DNA of 64,000 bases from Nitrosomonas sp. Nm132 (GCF_900100485.1 NZ_FNDH01000007.1:1-64000); one strand, 5' to 3'; positions 38,190 to 47,454 are shown, counted from the stretch's first letter. The notes: a model not told the origin generated them from the sequence alone. Numbers and translations: made by a program.

Positions 38190-39842
38190 ATGACAACTGT
38201 AGTAGAACAAACCCTGCCTCTCGCCGAGCGTAATGCATGGAAAGCTTTGGCAGCGCATTACGAACATGTTCGCCACTTCCATCTCCGGGCGCTCTTTGCC
38301 GATGATCCCCGGCGCGGCGAGCATATGACGGCCGAGGCGGCGGGTCTCTACCTTGATTACTCGAAAAACCTCATTACCGACGAAACGCTCAAGCTGTTAA
38401 TGCAGCTCGCCGAAGAATGCGGACTTCGCCAGCGGATCGACGCCATGTTCTGCGGTGAGAAAATCAATATCACGGAGAACCGCGCTGTGCTGCACGTGGC
38501 GCTGCGCGCACCGAAAGGGGCTTCCATCATCGTGGACGGCGAAAATGTCGTTCCCCAGGTGCATGCCGTCCTCGACAAGATGGCTGATTTTTCCGACCGT
38601 GCTCGGAACGGCACGTGGCAGGGGTATACCGGCAAACGCATTCGCAACGTCGTCAACATCGGCATCGGCGGCTCCGATCTCGGTCCGGTGATGGCCTTTG
38701 AGGCACTGAAACATTACAGCGAGCGGACCATGACATTCCGCTTCGTATCGAATGTCGACGGCAGCGACTTCGCGGAAGTAGTCCACGATCTGGATCCGGC
38801 AGAGACCCTTTTTATCGTTTCTTCCAAGACTTTTACCACGCTCGAGACGATGACGAACGCCTACACGGCCCGCGATTGGTCGCTCGCTGCTTTCGGGGGA
38901 GACCGCAAGGCGATCGCCAGGCACTTCGTAGCGGTATCGACGAATGCGGCGGAAGTGGCGAAGTTCGGTATCGATCCTGCTCAGATGTTCGGATTTTGGG
39001 ACTGGGTGGGCGGGCGTTACTCCATGGCCTCGGCCATCGGTCTTTCGACCATGCTGGCGATCGGGCCAGTCCATTTCCGTGCCATGCTCAATGGTTTTCA
39101 CCAGATGGACGAACACTTCCGGACGGCTTCATTCGAGAACAATCTGCCGGTGCTGATGGGCTTGCTCACGTTGTGGTACACCGACTTCTTCGGCACTCAG
39201 GCCGTGGCCGTGTTGCCCTATGAGCAGTACCTGAAACGATTCCCTGCCTATTTGCAGCAACTGACGATGGAGAGCAACGGCAAACAAGTTACGCTTGATG
39301 GATCCAGGGTCAGCTATAACACCAGCCCAATCTATTGGGGCGAACCGGGGACCAACGGCCAGCATTCCTTTTACCAGTTGATTCATCAAGGCACCCGGTT
39401 GATTCCTTGCGACTTTATCGCCTTCATCGAGACACTTAACCCGCTCGGGCGGCACCACGATATTCTGATGTCGAACGTCTTTGCCCAATCTGAAGCCCTG
39501 GCCTTTGGCAAAACCAGCGAACAAGTCAAGGCCGAGGGTACGCCAGATTGGCTGGTACCGCATCGCGTCTTTGAGGGTAACCGCCCGTCCAACACCCTCC
39601 TCGCCGAGCAGCTTACGCCCGAGACGCTCGGTAAGCTGGTCGCCCTCTATGAACACTCGGTCTTTACTCAGGGCGCGATTTGGGGAATCAATCCTTTCGA
39701 CCAGTGGGGCGTGGAACTGGGCAAGGTGCTGGCTCAGCGTATCATCCCGGAGCTGGAAAGCCAGGCAGAGCCCGTACTCGAACATGACAGTTCCACCAAT
39801 CAGCTGATCCGTCGCTATCGACGCTTCAAGGGGATTTCCTGA
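38190..39842 (+). CDS. pgi: Glucose-6-phosphate isomerase
   Basis: Interconverts glucose-6-phosphate and fructose-6-phosphate (550 aa). [45 protein letters not shown] and [20 protein letters not shown] are conserved active-site segments; the catalytic Glu, His and Lys are in these and in the C-terminal ELGKVLAQ region. AGAGGAG precedes the ATG. With pgm it connects central metabolism to UDP-sugar supply. Confidence 0.97.
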   Translation: MTTVVEQTLPLAERNAWKALAAHYEHVRHFHLRALFADDPRRGEHMTAEAAGLYLDYSKNLITDETLKLLMQLAEECGLRQRIDAMFCGEKINITENRAVLHVALRAPKGASIIVDGENVVPQVHAVLDKMADFSDRARNGTWQGYTGKRIRNVVNIGIGGSDLGPVMAFEALKHYSERTMTFRFVSNVDGSDFAEVVHDLDPAETLFIVSSKTFTTLETMTNAYTARDWSLAAFGGDRKAIARHFVAVSTNAAEVAKFGIDPAQMFGFWDWVGGRYSMASAIGLSTMLAIGPVHFRAMLNGFHQMDEHFRTASFENNLPVLMGLLTLWYTDFFGTQAVAVLPYEQYLKRFPAYLQQLTMESNGKQVTLDGSRVSYNTSPIYWGEPGTNGQHSFYQLIHQGTRLIPCDFIAFIETLNPLGRHHDILMSNVFAQSEALAFGKTSEQVKAEGTPDWLVPHRVFEGNRPSNTLLAEQLTPETLGKLVALYEHSVFTQGAIWGINPFDQWGVELGKVLAQRIIPELESQAEPVLEHDSSTNQLIRRYRRFKGIS

Positions 39843-39889
39843 TGAACCCGGCTGCCGTGGACTTGAGTACCGGGAGAAAGGAGTAGGCT

Positions 39890-40072
39890 ATGCGACGCCT
39901 CCCTGCAACGGCACGGCATCTCCTGCCGCCTACCGGAGATCGAAAGCGGCCCGCTTGCGGAGAAAAGATTCAAGAAATAGCCTGCCGGCTGCTTCCCTAT
40001 CGATATCGCCGAAGTGTAGATGGAAGCAGGCAAACGCTATCTGTTCGTGACCATCGAACGCATATGTTTTAA
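39890..40072 (+). pseudogene. IS481-like transposase (integrase-core) relic
   Basis: Read through two stops and a frameshift, the region gives RLPEIESGPLAEKRFKK, then FPIDIAEV and MEAGKRYLFVTIERI; this matches the integrase core of IS481-type transposases (G-F-HIDIAEV...EGKLYLFVAIDRT). Only about 60 codons remain, between pgi and the cyclooxygenase-like gene. Confidence 0.6.
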
Positions 40073-40132
40073 GGACTAAGAAGAATGTAAGCCATCAATG
40101 ATTTGCCACATAAATAAAAAAGGGGTGAGACT

Positions 40133-41737
40133 ATGGACGAGTTTCTTTTTCAGATTGCTTTTCGGCTGGTAAATAGGTTTCCATGGATTGGCAGGATGGC
40201 CTCGCGCATAACCTGGCTGCGGCGGTTTATCAGTGACAATTTTATCAATTGGCAGGCCTATGCCACGAACCCTCGTCCTAGACCGTTTTCCATGGCTGCA
40301 CCCTATACCACATGGCAATCATTGACGGATAGAACATTCACTGGGCGGCATTTGCCAGAAGCGGAAGGAGAACAGAATCTTCCGAGTATGGGGAGAGTCG
40401 CTAATCTATGGAGAAGAAAAGAAAATAAAGAAATCCCGTCGGTCGATACCAGCATATTGTTTTCTTTCTTCGCCCAATGGTTTACTGACAGTTTTCTGAG
40501 GACGGATTTTCTCGATCGCCGGAAAAATACCTCAAATCACGAAATCGATCTTTGCCAGATCTATGGTTTGCGTGAAGAAATTACCCATTATTTGCGGCTA
40601 AAAAAAGATGGAAAGCTGAAGCATCAAATGATCGATGGAGAAATTTTTCCTCCTTACCTTTTTAACGTTGAAGAAACGACCACGGGTAATTGGGTGTTCG
40701 CTAATAAAGAATTTGAGAAATTGCACCCTCGCTATGCTTTGGATTTTGTTTTTCACAATGTTCCTGAGGAGCGGTTAAAACGCATGTTTGCCGTTGGATT
40801 GGAGCACGGCAATTCGTCGATTGGCTATACCCTAATGAATACCATCATGCTGCGAGAACACAATCGGATTTGTGACTTGCTAAAAGAAACCTATCCAGAG
40901 TGGGATGATGAGCGCTTATTTCAGACAGCTAGAAACATCATGATTGTCCTGCTGATTAAAGTCGTCTTGCGGGATTACGTTTCGCACTTTACACGGTTTG
41001 ATTTTACCCTTGATCCCACACCGGGTATGGCGGAAAGGCAGCGCTGGTACCGCACCAACTGGATCTCCTTGGAATTTAATCTCCTCTATCGATGGCACTC
41101 AATGGTGCCGGAATACTACATGGTCGGTAATAAGCGATTCAAGCTAGATGAATTTCGTAACAATACGCCTTTAGTAACGCAATATGGTGTTGGGCCATTG
41201 ATAACGGCTGCTTCGATGCAAAGAGCCGGCCGTGTCGGGCTATACAACACCCCGGGTTTCTTTTTTGATCCGCTACCCATTGGTGATGATAATCGAAGTG
41301 TCATGGAGCGCACCATTGAGATGGGACGGCAGGCCAAGTTGCGTTCATTCAATGATTATCGCGAGGCATTCGGCATGCCTCGCTTGAGGAGTTTTGAGGA
41401 ACTCACGGACGATCCCGAACTACAGCGGGAACTGAAGGAACTCTATCATGACCGGATCGAGGATCTGGAATGGCAAGTCGGTATATTTGCCGAAGATCAT
41501 GATGAAGGTTTTAGTCTTGGTCGCCTTATGGTACGTATGGTGGGGTACGATGCATTTACCCATGCGCTGACCAACCCCCTTGTATCGACCTATGTACATA
41601 ACGAAAGGACATTTTCGAAAGTTGGACAATTCGTTATCGAAGAAACAAACTCGCTTGCGGATATTGTTAAACGTAATGTAAAGGACAGCGACATCGTGGC
41701 AAGCTTCAGAACATCTACGCTGTCATCAGACAGCTAA
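40133..41737 (+). CDS. Cyclooxygenase-like haem peroxidase family protein
   Basis: Homologous over most of its 534 aa to prostaglandin H synthase: DGKLKHQMIDGEIFPP, IMLREHNRICDLLKETYPEW, DERLFQTARNIMIVLLIKVV, EFNLLYRWHSMVPEYY and FNDYREAFGMPRLRSFEELT. By eye alignment Tyr319 matches the radical tyrosine Tyr385 of COX-1 and His322 the proximal haem ligand His388. Unusually, FAQWFTDSF stands where COX has FAQHFTHQF: the distal Gln is kept (Gln115) but the distal His207 becomes Asp119. The Ser530 position appears to be Ala. It lacks the EGF-like domain and signal peptide. ATG with AAGGGG upstream. The stop codon TAA is the first three bases of a short MITE end. The lipoxygenase gene follows after 113 bp. 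A fatty-acid dioxygenase role is likely; the product is unknown. Confidence 0.9.
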   Translation: MDEFLFQIAFRLVNRFPWIGRMASRITWLRRFISDNFINWQAYATNPRPRPFSMAAPYTTWQSLTDRTFTGRHLPEAEGEQNLPSMGRVANLWRRKENKEIPSVDTSILFSFFAQWFTDSFLRTDFLDRRKNTSNHEIDLCQIYGLREEITHYLRLKKDGKLKHQMIDGEIFPPYLFNVEETTTGNWVFANKEFEKLHPRYALDFVFHNVPEERLKRMFAVGLEHGNSSIGYTLMNTIMLREHNRICDLLKETYPEWDDERLFQTARNIMIVLLIKVVLRDYVSHFTRFDFTLDPTPGMAERQRWYRTNWISLEFNLLYRWHSMVPEYYMVGNKRFKLDEFRNNTPLVTQYGVGPLITAASMQRAGRVGLYNTPGFFFDPLPIGDDNRSVMERTIEMGRQAKLRSFNDYREAFGMPRLRSFEELTDDPELQRELKELYHDRIEDLEWQVGIFAEDHDEGFSLGRLMVRMVGYDAFTHALTNPLVSTYVHNERTFSKVGQFVIEETNSLADIVKRNVKDSDIVASFRTSTLSSDS

Positions 41738-41764
41738 CCCGAATATTTCATAAATTCGCGTTAA
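41735..41764 (-). mobile_element. 30-bp solo end of the MITE, supplying a stop codon
   Basis: TAACCCGAATATTTCATAAA through CGCGTTAA; same breakpoint as 12679-12708. Its first three bases are the stop codon of the cyclooxygenase-like gene. Confidence 0.7.
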
Positions 41765-41850
41765 GAGGTTGTTTAGCTTAAATGTGGAAGTGATAGCGAA
41801 ATAATCCTAGAAACCGGACGAATTCCTCTTTTGTAAAGGAGCATCGCACG

Positions 41851-43515
41851 ATGAATAAGCTACCACAAAATGAAGAAAATATACGCAAGATAGAAAATCG
41901 GAAAAATTATCTTCTTGATATGCAGGCTAAATATCAATACGCATATGAGTATGCCAATACTATCGCTGTCGTACGTAAGTTACCGTGCCGGGAGATACCC
42001 GGCATTGGGTATTGGCTGCGTGGAGGGTTAAATCTGTTACAGTTGATTCCAAGCTTGTCTAGCCTATTGGCTACTTATTTGCGCTATTTGCTCGGCAAGC
42101 CAATGGAAAGTTATCAAGACTATGTTTTTTATCCGTTTAGTCCGCCAAACCCAGATCTGGTCGATAGCTTCCAGCAAGATCTGATATTTGGTTTGCAACG
42201 TGTTATTGGGGTAAATCCAGTCGTATTGCGCGCCGTAACCCATCAGCATCCTCTACCAGAAAAATTGTCAGAATTTCAAATGCGACGCATTTTTGAGGAT
42301 CAAATTGATGAGATTGATTATGCGGCGGCCATTGGACAAAAACGCGTGTATGTTCTGGACTATGCGGCCCTGGATATATTGCAGCTAAACCCCGGGCATA
42401 TCGATGGTGGCCGCAAGCAATATGTCACAACGCCGATTGTAGTGCTATTTCTGCAATCAGATGGCATGTTGCGACCGATCGCAATACAGCTATATCAAGA
42501 TCCCGGGCCCGACAATCCAATCTATACTTCAAAAGACGGCAATCTTTGGTTGGCGGCAAAAATATTCGCTCAAATCGCTGACGGCAACCACCACATACTT
42601 TATACCCATGCGACCCGTATTCATTATGTCATGGAAGCCATCATTATGGCCTCACGTAGGCAGCTTTATAAATCTCATCCACTCTATGTTTTATTAAATC
42701 CACATCTTCAATATACACTCAATGTTAATCACCAGCACACTTTCCTGAAAGATCGAAAAGGGCGTCCTGGCCGGTTTGGGGAGTTATTTGCTGGAGATTA
42801 TGACGCGACGATTCAGTGCATGGCCAATGGCATGACGAGCTTTAACTTTAGAGCATCCGCTTTTCCTAATGATATTGCGAACCGGGAAGTCGATAATCCT
42901 GATCTTTTTTATCCTTATCGCGATGATGGAATTTTGTTATGGAACGCAATTCAAAGCTTTGTCAAAGAATATGTCGATTTATATTACAAATCTGAAGCAG
43001 ATATTGCCGAGGACTATGAAATTCAGGCATGGGCAAATGATATCAGAGCACAAGATCGCGGTAGAATCCCTGGGTTTCCTGCCAAATTCGAGTCTAAGCA
43101 AGAACTCACCGAGACGCTTGGTCATATCATTTTTCTATGTACTGCTTTTCATTCGTGCATTCATTTCAACCAATACAAATATCCGGGGTTTGTTCCCAAT
43201 ATGCCGTATTCGGCTTATGCGCCCCCTCCGATGGGAAAAAACACTGGAATCGATGCGGCTGAACTATTGAAGTTCCAACCAGCATTCCGGGCTGCTTATT
43301 CGCAAACGTGGACCTATTTCCTGACAAATTTCCGTGTCAACCGGATTGGGCAGTACCCACTGCAGCAATTCGATCCTGAAGCACGCGATGCGATAACGCG
43401 GTTCAGAAACCAGTTAGAGGAAATAGAGGAACAAATTGATCGAAGAAATAACAACCGTTCTGTCACTTATGATCGCATGAATCCAAGGTTAATCCCAAAC
43501 GGTGTAACTGTTTAA
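41851..43515 (+). CDS. Lipoxygenase family protein
   Basis: Non-haem iron dioxygenase of polyunsaturated fatty acids, without the N-terminal PLAT domain (554 aa). Predicted iron ligands: His253 and His258 in THATRIHYVMEAI (H-x4-H), His434 and His438 in FHSCIHFNQYKYPGFVPNMP (His instead of the more common Asn at the fourth position, as in some animal enzymes), and the C-terminal carboxylate. RRQLYKSHPLYVLLNPHLQY is also characteristic. The last residue is Val rather than the usual Ile. Shine-Dalgarno AAAGGAG is 11 nt before the ATG. It follows the cyclooxygenase-like gene on the same strand; a shared transcript is likely, though a short MITE lies between. A desaturase at 51706 could make suitable substrate, but this link is speculative. 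Confidence 0.92.
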   Translation: MNKLPQNEENIRKIENRKNYLLDMQAKYQYAYEYANTIAVVRKLPCREIPGIGYWLRGGLNLLQLIPSLSSLLATYLRYLLGKPMESYQDYVFYPFSPPNPDLVDSFQQDLIFGLQRVIGVNPVVLRAVTHQHPLPEKLSEFQMRRIFEDQIDEIDYAAAIGQKRVYVLDYAALDILQLNPGHIDGGRKQYVTTPIVVLFLQSDGMLRPIAIQLYQDPGPDNPIYTSKDGNLWLAAKIFAQIADGNHHILYTHATRIHYVMEAIIMASRRQLYKSHPLYVLLNPHLQYTLNVNHQHTFLKDRKGRPGRFGELFAGDYDATIQCMANGMTSFNFRASAFPNDIANREVDNPDLFYPYRDDGILLWNAIQSFVKEYVDLYYKSEADIAEDYEIQAWANDIRAQDRGRIPGFPAKFESKQELTETLGHIIFLCTAFHSCIHFNQYKYPGFVPNMPYSAYAPPPMGKNTGIDAAELLKFQPAFRAAYSQTWTYFLTNFRVNRIGQYPLQQFDPEARDAITRFRNQLEEIEEQIDRRNNNRSVTYDRMNPRLIPNGVTV

Positions 43516-43525
43516 TGAAGTGGAT

Positions 43526-43753
43526 TCAAGATTGCATTGCAGAACTTATGATGGCTTGACCGTCACTGAGCGATACGCCGAAGCGTGCCTCAATGTGAGC
43601 TAGTACATTCCTATAACAGTCATTGACTACATTCTTATCTGGATTATAAAAGTCCGATCCAATTTGAAGCTGAAATGGCAGCAACTTAAAAAAGTTATTT
43701 AACTGGATGATTACAAAATACTTGACCAGGTCAATTTCTTGATCATTTGTCAA
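43526..43753 (-). CDS. Small hypothetical protein (doubtful)
   Basis: A 75-codon frame, convergent with the lipoxygenase gene. The sequence looks protein-like (KNVVNDCYRNVLAHIEARFG) but matches nothing I know. Its start lies inside promoter module B, reading the opposite way, and no good ribosome site is seen, so it may be a relic of a longer gene. Confidence 0.3.
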   Translation of the reverse strand: MTNDQEIDLVKYFVIIQLNNFFKLLPFQLQIGSDFYNPDKNVVNDCYRNVLAHIEARFGVSLSDGQAIISSAMQS

Positions 43754-43838
43754 TAAAGCTTGTCCCTACGTGTTTATACGTATTCTTTTAATCAGCCTAT
43801 TCTAATAATCTATTGAAGTATCAGGGGTTAATAACAAA
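43736..43838 (+). promoter_or_regulatory. TACGTG-N4-CACGTA promoter module B
   Basis: Extended copy: TTGATCATTTGTCAATAAAG, then CCCTACGTGTTTATACGTAT, then TATTCTAATAATCTATTGAA, and GGTTAATAACAAAGACT downstream. The coiled-coil gene starts 70 bp after the putative -10 region. Confidence 0.65.
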
Positions 43839-43888
43839 GACTGCTTATTTTCCTATAAACGATCCTCAACCTTATAACGAGGTAGCGT

Positions 43889-44911
43889 ATGTTGCGTTTT
43901 CTGAGTTCGCTGTTCACAACGCCAGCGGAGCGGACGGAAGGTCTGGATGCGGCCTTGATCGAGACAGCCATCGAGCGAGCAGTGGACGGCACAGATCGGC
44001 GTATCCGTGCCATTGGGCAGTATCGAAAACGGCTTCATCAGCCTGCGGAACGCGCCGTCACTCACGTGATCTCCCTTGTCGACGCCTTGCCTGCGCCGAT
44101 AGAAATAAGTCCGCGGGCATTTGGCGCGAATCCATTTTTACGTACATTCTTTGTTTCGACCGACCACTTGCGCGAAGTTTTCGGGGGCTTCAAAACCCTA
44201 CGCGATTACCTGACGAACTTGACCGGGCCGGTTCCCGAGCAGATTTTCGGTCTGCTGAGTATGGACATGGAGGAGCGCAAGGTGTTCGGAGTAGAACTCG
44301 TTGGTGACACTCTGCGCCGCGATGTCATGCAAGTCACTGTGAATTTTTTCAATTATCGTTACCTTGGGCCCACCAGCAATGAGCGGGATACTCGCCGCGA
44401 ACTGAAGAAACGCGCCTTTGATTTTTTGATCGAAAAGGCGCTGGAGCGCATTGCAGGCGAGCAGGGCAAACGCAGGGAGCTGGATCGCCAACGGCATCTC
44501 CTGAAACAAAAGCTCGCAGCCATGAAGACAGGAAGTTGGGGGCTTGATGCAATGCTGATCGATCTCGAACGGCAGCGCCCTGACCTTGCCGCTCTGGAAG
44601 CGGAGATCGAAGCCATTGATGGGGAACTTGGACAATTTCATACCGATAATCTTGATCTGGAAGAGAGTCTTGCCTGTGTTGTTGATACCTTGAGCCATCC
44701 TGCAGCCTGGCTTGCCTCTCGTGAGATTCGCCTGCGCCTTGATTCCATGGGAATCAAGATTGAAGATTCATCAGCAGCATCAAAAGAAATTGTGTTGACC
44801 GAGATTTCTTCAGGTACGGGGGAGCGAAGAATCATACTGTTGGGGCATATTGCACGAGCTGACATACCGGAGCCGCGGGATCTCTGGCGGGAGGCGCAAC
44901 GTTACCTGTAA
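43889..44911 (+). CDS. Conserved coiled-coil protein of unknown function
   Basis: 340 aa, soluble, no signal peptide or membrane segment. Residues about 165-290 are strongly charged and predicted coiled coil (KKRAFDFLIEKALERIAGEQ, RRELDRQRHLLKQKLAAMKT). The C-terminus ends with a short beta-rich piece (GERRIILLGHIARADIPEP). No catalytic motif recognised. It is the first gene after promoter module B, and the following small gene at 45020 probably belongs with it (108 bp apart). Higher GC than the neighbouring lipoxygenase. Confidence 0.75.
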   Translation: MLRFLSSLFTTPAERTEGLDAALIETAIERAVDGTDRRIRAIGQYRKRLHQPAERAVTHVISLVDALPAPIEISPRAFGANPFLRTFFVSTDHLREVFGGFKTLRDYLTNLTGPVPEQIFGLLSMDMEERKVFGVELVGDTLRRDVMQVTVNFFNYRYLGPTSNERDTRRELKKRAFDFLIEKALERIAGEQGKRRELDRQRHLLKQKLAAMKTGSWGLDAMLIDLERQRPDLAALEAEIEAIDGELGQFHTDNLDLEESLACVVDTLSHPAAWLASREIRLRLDSMGIKIEDSSAASKEIVLTEISSGTGERRIILLGHIARADIPEPRDLWREAQRYL

Positions 44912-45019
44912 GCGCAGTGCTGGCGGGAGCAAAGCGTTGCATGATTTTTGTTACTACGACGGCTGTTGCAGCGAGGGCTGCCAGCGTGATCTTTTTAAAT
45001 CCATTATGAGGAGGAAAAC

Positions 45020-45310
45020 ATGATCAACAATGAGAAAGATCTTGGGGTGGGGATAGCGCTTTTGGAGCGACTTACCACGCAGACGCTGCCAAGAGCCTTT
45101 GAAATCAAAAAAAAGGTTGACCGTGGCGAGCAATTGATCGAGTGGGATATCGATTTTCTCCAGAAGCTGCTCGAGCGAGCCGAAGAGATTAAGCCCCTCG
45201 TTGACCGGAATCCGGAATACCAGGGGGTGTATGCACAGGCGGTGCATCTTTATAAAGAGATTACTGAGCGGGCGCTCCTCAACGAGAAAGAATCCGCGCC
45301 GCCCGGATAA
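45020..45310 (+). CDS. Small helical hypothetical protein
   Basis: 96 aa, all-helical by composition, charged, without signal peptide (LGVGIALLERLTTQTLPRAF, EWDIDFLQKLLERAEEIKPL). GGAGG sits six bases before the ATG. No known family recognised. Location suggests co-expression with the coiled-coil protein upstream. Confidence 0.7.
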   Translation: MINNEKDLGVGIALLERLTTQTLPRAFEIKKKVDRGEQLIEWDIDFLQKLLERAEEIKPLVDRNPEYQGVYAQAVHLYKEITERALLNEKESAPPG

Positions 45311-45397
45311 ATTCGATCGACTCGAGATCGGCGCGTAACAGTGGAGTATCCGCTAAGCTACCAGCAATTTTTGATGAACAAACCAGGAGTTAACTCA

Positions 45398-46183
45398 ATG
45401 AAAACCAATATAGGGTCTTCTCTGTTTGTATTTATGATCCTTGCGTTGCAGGGTGGTCTTGCTCAATCCGCAGGAGATGGTTCAGTAATTCCTTTGCCGG
45501 AAAAGGATCGCCTGGCGATCGAGAAGTATTTGGGAAAGGGGGTTGTTGGGGAAGCTATTCCTGCGCCAGCGCTTGCCGATACTACCCGGTATCTTGCTAT
45601 TAATGTTAGCGCTAGAAACTATCGTCTCGTGAGCGGGCCGGATAAAGGCAAAGTCGAGCATCATCAAACTACTCTGCTGAAACAAGACGGCGGCGGAACG
45701 ACCTGGCGATATGACACCGGAGCCAGGTTCATTTTTTTCATCAACGCGAAGGCTAATGGCGATTATATCGTGACGGGTGCTACCGATAACGAGGAAGGCG
45801 TCATGACTCAGTATTTGCCTGGCGAGCCTTTGATGCTGCAAGGATTGGCGCCTGGTAAGGAACGTAACATAACGGTCGGTATGAAAGTCTTCGATTTGAG
45901 CAACCCGGACGAACAAACTCACACGGGCTCGTTGAACATCGATTACCGTTACATGGGCGCCTATAAAGTCACGGTACCGGCAGGCAGCTTCGATGCGGTT
46001 CTGGTCAAATGGACCTTCAAGGGAAAGATAGGTCCTGCCTCGCTCAATGATACCCAGTACCGGTTTTTTGTAGCTGATGTCGGCATGGTTGCGGCTGTCG
46101 AGCAAATGGATGTTTCAGCCATGCTCATCTATAACAAACAGAGGAAAATTGCGAGGGTGCTGGTCGACAAGCCGAAATCCTGA
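45398..46183 (+). CDS. Secreted protein of unknown function
   Basis: 261 aa with a Sec signal peptide (KTNIGSSLFVFMILALQGGL, cleavage near AQSA). The mature part is beta-rich with Tyr and Gly (YRYMGAYKVTVPAGSFDAVL), resembling periplasmic lipocalin-like or DUF3108-type folds, but I cannot assign it. The ATG at 45398 has AGGAG upstream; the frame from 45341 would place 19 residues before the signal peptide. Confidence 0.72.
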   Translation: MKTNIGSSLFVFMILALQGGLAQSAGDGSVIPLPEKDRLAIEKYLGKGVVGEAIPAPALADTTRYLAINVSARNYRLVSGPDKGKVEHHQTTLLKQDGGGTTWRYDTGARFIFFINAKANGDYIVTGATDNEEGVMTQYLPGEPLMLQGLAPGKERNITVGMKVFDLSNPDEQTHTGSLNIDYRYMGAYKVTVPAGSFDAVLVKWTFKGKIGPASLNDTQYRFFVADVGMVAAVEQMDVSAMLIYNKQRKIARVLVDKPKS

Positions 46184-46220
46184 CAAAGTATAAAACCAGA
46201 TAGGCAGGGTAAATTAACAG

Positions 46221-47021
46221 ATGCATTACACTGAATACACTCAAATTGTAAGTATTTTGGGCTTCTCTTCACTAGGATTATTCATCGGCCTGCTGCTTGC
46301 CTTTGGGATTGGCCGGCATATAGGCATTCGATGGCTGCCAGAATCGGAAAGCGAGCACACTTCCTCGGGGCTGCTCGACGGTGCCATCTTCGGGCTGTTG
46401 GGGTTGCTGATTGCCTTCACTTTCTCCGGAGCCGTTTCACGATTTGATGATCGGAAAGATTTGGTGATCAAAGAGGCGAATGCCATCGGAACGGCTTACC
46501 TCCGGCTGGATTTGCTGTCGGCCGGAGCGCAGCCGGCACTGCGCGCTTTGTTTCGGCAATACCTGGATGCGCGTCTGGAGGTTTATCAGAAGCTACCTGA
46601 TCTGGCGGCTTCGGAAGCTGCCTTGGTTCGCGCGAATGCGCTGCAAGGTGAAATTTGGTCAGCATCGGTAAAAGCCTGTCAGGCGACGGGATCAGTGCCG
46701 ACTACTACCTTGCTGTTGGCGGCATTAAATGAAATGTTCGACATCGCTACGCAGCGCACTATTGTTGCGCTGGAGATGCATCCACCGACCATCATCTTCG
46801 TGATGCTGTTCGGCCTGGCGTTGATAAGTTCGGTATTGGCCGGCTATACGACGGCAGGCGCCCGGGGATATAGTTTGACTCATGCGGTGATCTTCGCCGC
46901 TATCATTGCGGGCACGGTCTATGTGATACTCGATATCGAATACCCTCGTTTAGGTCTGATTCAGCTCGATTCCGTGGATCGAGTGTTGGTAGCCCTCAGA
47001 AAAAGTATGGAATCACCTTGA
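46221..47021 (+). CDS. DUF4239 (bestrophin-like) membrane protein
   Basis: 266 aa. Two N-terminal helices (ILGFSSLGLFIGLLLAFGIG; GAIFGLLGLLIAFTFSGAVS) are followed by the family motif RFDDRKDLVIKEANAIGTAY, a soluble helical middle, and two C-terminal helices. The arrangement matches DUF4239 proteins, thought to be distant bestrophin relatives; channel activity is unproven. The ribosome site is weak. It follows the secreted protein by 37 bp. Confidence 0.8.
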   Translation: MHYTEYTQIVSILGFSSLGLFIGLLLAFGIGRHIGIRWLPESESEHTSSGLLDGAIFGLLGLLIAFTFSGAVSRFDDRKDLVIKEANAIGTAYLRLDLLSAGAQPALRALFRQYLDARLEVYQKLPDLAASEAALVRANALQGEIWSASVKACQATGSVPTTTLLLAALNEMFDIATQRTIVALEMHPPTIIFVMLFGLALISSVLAGYTTAGARGYSLTHAVIFAAIIAGTVYVILDIEYPRLGLIQLDSVDRVLVALRKSMESP

Positions 47022-47190
47022 AAGTCAAAAACTAGCAAAAGGAGCGAGGAGGCGTGGAGAATTTGAGGTGACAGGTGCTGCCAATACCTATTGGGTATGG
47101 GTTACCACTTCTAGTGATTGGGCAGATCCGCCTGAAAGGCAGGAAGGCATCAAGCTTTTGACGTATTGCATAGCTTGAGTCCAAAAAAGA

Positions 47191-47310
47191 TTTTTGATCG
47201 CTGGTTGTCAATGAAAACTGCTTCTACGTGTTTGCACGTATTTTTTTAGTGAGCATATTTCGATAATCTAGTAAAGCATCAAAGCTTAATAAAAAAAGAC
47301 GTTTATTTTT
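47191..47310 (+). promoter_or_regulatory. TACGTG-N4-CACGTA promoter module C, before the DUF2934 operon
   Basis: TTTTTGATCGCTGGTTGTCA, TTCTACGTGTTTGCACGTAT, GCATATTTCGATAATCTAGT and AAAGCTTAATAAAAAAAGAC in order, the longest match among the copies. The first gene begins 145 bp further on, after a structured leader. Confidence 0.65.
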
Positions 47311-47343
47311 TCTATATACCAAAGGCCCTGGTCGGTGTGGTTA

Positions 47344-47369
47344 GGGCTGTCAAGCTAACTTGACAGCCC
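47344..47369 (+). promoter_or_regulatory. Perfect tetraloop hairpin in the DUF2934 leader
   Basis: GGGCTGTCAAG-CTAA-CTTGACAGCCC, 11 perfect pairs. No T-run, so it is not a simple terminator; a second GC-rich imperfect hairpin follows (about 47391-47430). They may stabilise or regulate the mRNA. Confidence 0.5.
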
Positions 47370-47454
47370 CGAAGGGTGCTAAGGGGTGCTTAGCAGGCGG
47401 GCGTAGCCTGTCCGCGCTTCGTGCCCCTCATCTTCAACGATGGAGGACACAAAT

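Noticed and set aside
40133-43515. Eukaryotic contamination as the source of the COX/lipoxygenase pair
   Set aside because: No introns, bacterial ribosome sites, and the same MITE and promoter modules on both sides tie the genes to this genome.
47344-47369. Hairpin as an intrinsic terminator
   Set aside because: No T-run follows and it lies between a promoter-like module and the gene it should serve.
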